Shown: positions 30,179 to 34,071 of the stretch, piece after piece | Numbering within the stretch: position 1 is the stretch's first letter | Layout of the letters: each line of letters opens with the position of its first letter | Assembly (NCBI GenBank): GCA_913060515.1 | Contig: CAJXRZ010000069.1 | Coordinates: 1-34,071, forward strand | DNA length: 34,071 bases | Source of the DNA: an uncultured Pseudomonadota bacterium | GTDB taxonomy: Bacteria; Myxococcota_A; UBA796; CAJQPC01 | Direction of reading: 5' to 3' | Translations under genes and position numbers: made by a program | Notes under the pieces: generated by a model | Databases searched by the model: none | What the model saw: only the letters and a program-made list of their open reading frames with translations | What the model was told of the DNA's origin: nothing

Positions 30179-30957
30179 GGCTCCCAGTAAACAAGGGTGG
30201 TGCCCGGTGGGGCGTCGCGCTCCAAGCGCTCCTGCACAGAGAGCCCGATCTCACCGGGGGCTGTCAGCTTCTCGCTGTCCAAGATCAGCAAAGTCAAAGG
30301 CAGGGCCGGGTGGGCCTTGCGCATGTCCCGCAAGCTCGCGAGCAGGTGGTCTACGTCCAGGCGCTCACTCACCAGCGCAGGCCCGGGCAGCTCGGCGTCT
30401 CCCGCGACCAACACAGGCCCATTCAGCCCGCCAAGCAAGGCCCCCAGATCCCCGCTGCGCCGCTCTACCCTCGAGCCGGTCCACGCCGCGCCGCGCACGC
30501 CCTTGGGCCAGAGCCAGAACCCCACCCCGAGCGCCGCGAGGAGCCCGAGCACCAGTCCCCACCAGCCCTGAGCCCCGCTCGGCTCAGGGAGTGCGCCCGG
30601 CGCCTCGTGGGTCCGCTCCGCCTTGGGCGCTCGAACTGGCACAGGGCCGAATCCACTGGGCCCCAAGCGCAAAGACAGATCCTCGCGGATGTCCTGCTCC
30701 AGGGTCTTCTGCCCAGCGCCCCAACGCACGGTCAAGCGCTGGGCTCCCTCAGGGGCCTCTCCAGCGCAGGTGTGTACGGCGTCATTGGCTTGGGCATCTG
30801 CCCCTTGTCCGTCGTCTCTACAGCTCAGCTCGACCCGCTCTGCAGCCGAGGCCACCTCGGCCACCGGCGCAGGATCCAAGGGACCCAGGTCAACCTCAAT
30901 CAGGACCCTGGGTCCGGCCAAGGCTGCGCTCGCGAGAATCAGAAGGGGGCTCCACAT
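30175..30957 (-). CDS. Single-pass membrane protein of unknown function
   Basis: A 260-residue protein with leader MWSPLLILASAALA, an exported region of about 115 residues with two Cys (LSCRDD and HTCAGE), a Pro-rich linker, one membrane helix (WWGLVLGLLAALGVGFWLW, about 132-150), and a C-terminal domain of about 105 residues that would be cytoplasmic. The latter has an alternating strand/helix pattern (GPVLVAGDAEL, LTLLILDSE) but no motif I recognise. The start at 30957 is preferred because it begins the leader; it has no clear ribosome site. It is co-translated with the SGNH gene and only 31 bp from the divergent lipoprotein start. Confidence 0.7.
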   Translation of the reverse strand: MWSPLLILASAALAGPRVLIEVDLGPLDPAPVAEVASAAERVELSCRDDGQGADAQANDAVHTCAGEAPEGAQRLTVRWGAGQKTLEQDIREDLSLRLGPSGFGPVPVRAPKAERTHEAPGALPEPSGAQGWWGLVLGLLAALGVGFWLWPKGVRGAAWTGSRVERRSGDLGALLGGLNGPVLVAGDAELPGPALVSERLDVDHLLASLRDMRKAHPALPLTLLILDSEKLTAPGEIGLSVQERLERDAPPGTTLVYWEP

Positions 30958-30988
30958 GGCCGCAGCATCGCACGTGGGAAGATGCCCC

Positions 30989-31756
30989 ATGCTCCTGCTC
31001 CTGCTCGCCTGCGCCACCCCCGCCCCAGAGTCCGCTCCTGCACCCAGCCAGGAAGCCCAGCCTGTGGCGCAGAAGCAGAGCCACTTGGCCCGCAGCCTCT
31101 ACGCCCTGGGCCCTGAAGTGGCGCCCCAAGCAGGACGGACCCGCAGCCTGCTCTGGATCCGCGAGATGCAGCTGGAGCCCGCCCAAGTGCAGGCCCTCTG
31201 TGACCACAGCGCCCAGAGCCAGGCCCTCTGGGAGCGCCACGACGCCCAGCTCCAGAGCCTGAAGGACCAGAACGCTGCAGCCCTTGAGCCTGTGTTGGCG
31301 CCGCTGGAGCATCAGCTGCTCACCGGCTCGATCACGCCAGAGGAGGCCAGGATCCATGCCCAAGCCCTCGATGCCCTGGCGCTGCCCGATCCCTTGACCC
31401 TGCGCGGCGACACGGTTCGGGCCAGCGTGGCCTTGGCCGAGTCCCTCTGGCCCACCCTGAGCGGCGCGCAGCAAGGGGCCATGGGCAGCGCGCTCTTCTT
31501 GCTGCGGGATTTGGACCCCGGCACGCGGAGCACCCCTCCGGCCTTGCCGGAGCCCTGGAGCGACGGCGACTTCTCCACCCTGCGCCGCAGCACGCCCTCA
31601 GCAGACCCCAGCATCTCGGCCCTCTTTGAGCTGGAGGATGGCAACCCGATCTCGGCACTGAGCACCAACGACCACCAGATCCTGCTGGCGATGGTCTTGC
31701 TGCACCCCAGCACCCAGTCCGCCTGCGAGGCCATGGCGCCCGCTCCTCAAGAGTGA
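30989..31756 (+). CDS. Helical lipoprotein, Spy/CpxP-like in character
   Basis: A 255-residue predicted lipoprotein with leader MLLLLLA before acylated Cys8; GGGAAG lies 7 nt before the ATG. An in-frame GTG at 30974 would add only MGRCP and is less favoured. A Pro/Gln linker is followed by long helices rich in Gln, Leu and Ala (for example ALWERHDAQLQSLKDQ and LEPVLAPLEHQLLTGSITPEEARIH). The pattern of a helix followed by LTGxITPEEA recalls small periplasmic chaperone-like helical proteins, but no LTxxQ motif is present, so this is only a resemblance. Stop overlaps the next start (GTGA), coupling it to the membrane protein. Confidence 0.65.
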   Translation: MLLLLLACATPAPESAPAPSQEAQPVAQKQSHLARSLYALGPEVAPQAGRTRSLLWIREMQLEPAQVQALCDHSAQSQALWERHDAQLQSLKDQNAAALEPVLAPLEHQLLTGSITPEEARIHAQALDALALPDPLTLRGDTVRASVALAESLWPTLSGAQQGAMGSALFLLRDLDPGTRSTPPALPEPWSDGDFSTLRRSTPSADPSISALFELEDGNPISALSTNDHQILLAMVLLHPSTQSACEAMAPAPQE

Positions 31757-33864
31757 AGCACCGCGCTCTCCCGTGGCTGCTCGCGGCCGCCGCCTACCTG
31801 CTCATGGCAGGGGTGTTCGCTTGGCCCTTGCCCGCACACCTGAATGAGGCGGTGTGGGGCGACCGCTTCGATGCGTGGACCACCCTCTGGTTGATGGGTC
31901 ACCTGGGTCAGGGCGGCGGCATGGGCCAGAGCACCGAGATCCTCTTCCCCATCGGCTACGAGATGTGGTCCTTCGGCCATGTCGGGGTCCAGGCCATGGG
32001 GCTGCCCCTGCTGGCCCTGGGTCTGAGCGTCACCACCACCTACAACCTGCTCCTGCTGGCCTCGCTGGCGGGGAGCGCGTTGGCTGCCCATGCCTTGGGC
32101 CATCACCTGAGCAAGAGCCACTGGGGCGGTGTGGTGGCCGGCGCGATCTTCGCCTTCTGCCCCATGCTCTATGGGGAGATGCGGGCCGGCTGTCTGGAGC
32201 TGGTGGCGGCCTTCACGCTGCCCCTGGTGGCCTTGGCGGCCCTGCGCTTGCTGGACAAGCCCACCTGGCAGCGCGCAGCGTGGCTCAGCGGCGCCCTGGT
32301 GCTCGCTGGACCCCTAAACTGGTACTACCTGGCTTTCTCTGCCTTGTTCCTGGTGGGACTGGGCCTCTGGCGCCTGAGCCAGGGTGGCCAGAGCCGCTGG
32401 ACCGGTCTGGGGTGGATGATCGCGGCCTGCGCGCTGGCACTGGCTGTGCTCAGCCCACTGATTCTCCAGGCACGCCAAGAGACCCCGAGCCGACCGCCCC
32501 TGGACCAGAGCGTGCTCAGCGCACAGGCGGCCCTGGACGCCCAAGCCGTGACGGACGGCACCCGCCCTCTGATGGAGCTGGATGAGCCGGCGCTGCTCTT
32601 GGCCGACAGCATGCAGGTCCTGGTCAACAGCACCACCCTAAAGAGTTGGTCCGAGCTCGGCTTTCCCAGCAATCCCCTGGAGTCCACCCCCGGGCTCTTG
32701 GCCGTGGCCCTGGGACTCTGGGGGCTGTGGGCCGCGGGCCGTCGCGGTCGGCCTTGGGCCCTCCTGGCCCTGGCATTCAGTCTGCTCACCTTGGGTCCAT
32801 ACCTTCGGTGGAACGCCGACTTGCCTATGGCAGAGTGGTCCCAGACTTGGGCCCTGCCCTACCTGGCGCTCTACAACGAGCTGCCCTTCTTCTCCAAGGT
32901 CTACCGGCCCTACCGCCTGGGCCTGGTGGCGGTGCTCTGCATGGGTGCCCTGGCGGCCACGGGCATTGGACGTCGGCCCAAGTCTTGGGTGCTGGCCCCC
33001 GTGCTCGCACTCTTGGCCTGCACCCAACCCCACTGGCGGGGGGAGAGCGGGGGCGCGCTGGCCTCGACGGCGGTCTCCAGTGCCTATCTGGAGCTCGCGG
33101 CGCTTCCTGCAGGGGCCGTGGTTGAGCTTCCCCTGCACCACCAGCCCCTCTCCACCTTGGTCGCCCGACAGCAGTTCGCCCAGCTCACCCATGCTCAGCC
33201 CCTGCTGAACTGCAATCAGCTCATTCGGCGCACCGATCTGTGGCGCTTCCGCAGCTATGTGGCCGAGCATGCTTGGCTTGCGCAGGTCCTGGGACGTCCC
33301 CGACGCACGGACCCCTTGGAGATCGGCAGCCAGGACTGGCAGGACCTGCACCAAGAAGGCTTCCGCTACATCGTGGCCCATCCCGGCGTGCCCGTGGACC
33401 CGGCCCACCTCGGCAAACGGGACGGTCAGCGCGACGACCTGCTCTTGGAGCCGATGTGGTCGCTTCTGGACGGCCTTGAGCCCCTCATCAACGCCGGCGA
33501 CACCGTCGCCTACGGCATCCCTGAGCGGGTCGAGGAGCGGGATCTGGGCACCTGGACAGCGCTCCCAGCCCAAGAGCTGGTCCTCAGCCCACAGGCCAGA
33601 GCCATCTCCGAGAACGAGGTCAGTCTCTGGCTGCACGGCCATGGCACCTTGAACATCGATGGTGCCCCTCAAGACCTGCCCGCAGGGATGTGGTGGCACC
33701 TGAACCTCGCTCCTGGCGCGCAGCTCAGCGGCAGCGGCACCTTCACGCTCTACGGGGTGCAGGAGCTCAGTCCACCGACGCTCCGTCCAACAGACGTGGA
33801 TCCAGCACAAGGCGCTGCGGAGGCGGAATCACAAGACCTGCCAGATCCGGATACCGCGGATTGA
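31753..33864 (+). CDS. Polytopic GT-C-like membrane protein
   Basis: A 703-residue integral membrane protein starting at GTG. There are about ten membrane helices between residues 8 and 430, then a soluble C-terminal domain of about 270 residues outside the membrane. The first extracytoplasmic loop carries acidic residues in a GT-C-like position (VWGDRFDAW, Asp37 and Asp40), and the layout matches lipid-linked-sugar glycosyltransferases of the YfhO/GT-C kind. Acceptor and donor are unknown. The N-terminus MKHRALPWLL is basic, unlike the leaders of the exported proteins around it. The last 33 residues are hydrophilic and their DNA overlaps the end of the opposite-strand RES gene by 98 nt. Confidence 0.78.
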   Translation: MKHRALPWLLAAAAYLLMAGVFAWPLPAHLNEAVWGDRFDAWTTLWLMGHLGQGGGMGQSTEILFPIGYEMWSFGHVGVQAMGLPLLALGLSVTTTYNLLLLASLAGSALAAHALGHHLSKSHWGGVVAGAIFAFCPMLYGEMRAGCLELVAAFTLPLVALAALRLLDKPTWQRAAWLSGALVLAGPLNWYYLAFSALFLVGLGLWRLSQGGQSRWTGLGWMIAACALALAVLSPLILQARQETPSRPPLDQSVLSAQAALDAQAVTDGTRPLMELDEPALLLADSMQVLVNSTTLKSWSELGFPSNPLESTPGLLAVALGLWGLWAAGRRGRPWALLALAFSLLTLGPYLRWNADLPMAEWSQTWALPYLALYNELPFFSKVYRPYRLGLVAVLCMGALAATGIGRRPKSWVLAPVLALLACTQPHWRGESGGALASTAVSSAYLELAALPAGAVVELPLHHQPLSTLVARQQFAQLTHAQPLLNCNQLIRRTDLWRFRSYVAEHAWLAQVLGRPRRTDPLEIGSQDWQDLHQEGFRYIVAHPGVPVDPAHLGKRDGQRDDLLLEPMWSLLDGLEPLINAGDTVAYGIPERVEERDLGTWTALPAQELVLSPQARAISENEVSLWLHGHGTLNIDGAPQDLPAGMWWHLNLAPGAQLSGSGTFTLYGVQELSPPTLRPTDVDPAQGAAEAESQDLPDPDTAD

Positions 33865-34022
33865 GCAAGAGGTTCTGCCCTTCCGGGGACACCGCAGAAG
33901 GGACGGCGAGCACGGCGCTCTGAGCCCGGGCAATCCACGCATCACCCATCCCCGGAACTCATGGGGTGGGGAGCTGCGCCTCAACCCACTCGGCGATGGC
34001 CTCCTTGGGCACAAAGCTGGGG
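33767..34022 (-). pseudogene. RES-domain protein, 3' part, interrupted by an in-frame TGA
   Basis: Read on the minus strand from the contig edge, one frame gives about 20 residues (SFVPKEAIAEWVEAQLPTP), then TGA (33959-33961), then 64 more residues with the C-terminal signature of RES-domain proteins: GDAWIARAQSAVLAVPSA, then NLLLNPRYPDL and LDPRLL. RES proteins are toxin-type enzymes that degrade NAD+. Both sides of the TGA are in the same frame and both fit the family, so this is a nonsense interruption and not two genes. The 5' part is beyond the contig, so an adjacent Xre/MbcA-like antitoxin cannot be checked. Alternatives are a sequencing error in low-coverage terminal sequence, or a separate short protein starting at 33949. 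Confidence 0.55.
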
Positions 34023-34071
34023 CTGTCTCTTATACACATCTGACGCTGCCGACGAAGAGGATAGTGTAGAT
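34023..34071 (-). other. Illumina Nextera i5 adapter, inverted copy (artefact)
   Basis: This is the exact reverse complement of positions 2-50: mosaic end, read-1 arm, the same index and the P5 arm. Together the two blocks look like a 49-bp terminal inverted repeat, but they are untrimmed library adapter. Genomic sequence ends at 34022, so the gene running off this edge is cut by the assembly. Confidence 0.98.

Noticed and set aside
51-34022. CRISPR array, tRNA, rRNA, prophage or insertion sequence
   Set aside because: No regularly spaced repeats, cloverleaf, transposase or phage structural genes were seen.
1-34071. Linear plasmid or transposon with 49-bp terminal inverted repeats
   Set aside because: The repeats are Nextera adapter with a sample index, so they come from library preparation.

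Overview
The window is one assembled contig (genomic insert 51-34022) flanked at both ends by the same Illumina Nextera i5 adapter with index TATCCTCT. It is GC-rich and gene-dense. It looks like an environmental member of the Myxococcota: two exported enzymes end in MYXO-CTERM-type tails (Gly-Cys, hydrophobic helix, Arg cluster), there is an AgmX/PglI-type C-terminal domain, an FG-GAP/CARDB lipoprotein, and many lipoproteins with Asp/Thr/Gly linkers. There is no rRNA or ribosomal protein gene to place it more closely.

Layout. 282-7930: an exported coiled-coil protein, a cytoplasmic M1 aminopeptidase with HEAT repeats coupled to a GNAT acetyltransferase, an exported ExbD-like/AgmX protein, and a lipoprotein coupled to a secreted subtilisin-like protease. 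8080-14882: a tight six-gene operon encoding five lipoproteins and an outer-membrane barrel. It has two OB-fold-like proteins, the barrel, a lamin-tail-domain (LTD) protein, a catalytically dead phospholipase-D (PLD) homologue, and an intact PLD-LTD enzyme. 14978-15938: a 2-Cys peroxiredoxin with its own thioredoxin. 16009-19870: a barrel-like protein, a PPP-type phosphoesterase and an FG-GAP/CARDB lipoprotein. 19901-25187: a polyphosphate island (sixA-ppx on +, ppk2-ppk1 on -, meeting tail to tail) beside a small Lys/Arg-tailed protein. 25252-33864: an SRAP-type protein, small Cys-rich lipoproteins, an alpha/beta-hydrolase lipoprotein, an SGNH-type enzyme with a MYXO-CTERM tail, a membrane-anchored unknown, and a GT-C-like membrane protein. 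The right edge holds the 3' part of a RES-domain gene interrupted by TGA.

Two things stand out. First, the 8080-14882 operon spreads over six surface proteins the parts (OB-fold, LTD, nuclease-type catalytic domain) that known extracellular nucleases carry on one chain, and adds a barrel and a paired pseudoenzyme. I suggest an undescribed surface complex acting on nucleic acid or another phosphodiester polymer. Second, 17 of 18 predicted export signals have no Lys or Arg before the cleavage site, and several lipoprotein leaders are only 7-12 residues long; in most cases no alternative upstream start exists. That suggests a lineage-specific export signal that standard predictors would miss.

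Assignments rest on reading motifs by eye; no database search or structure prediction was run.
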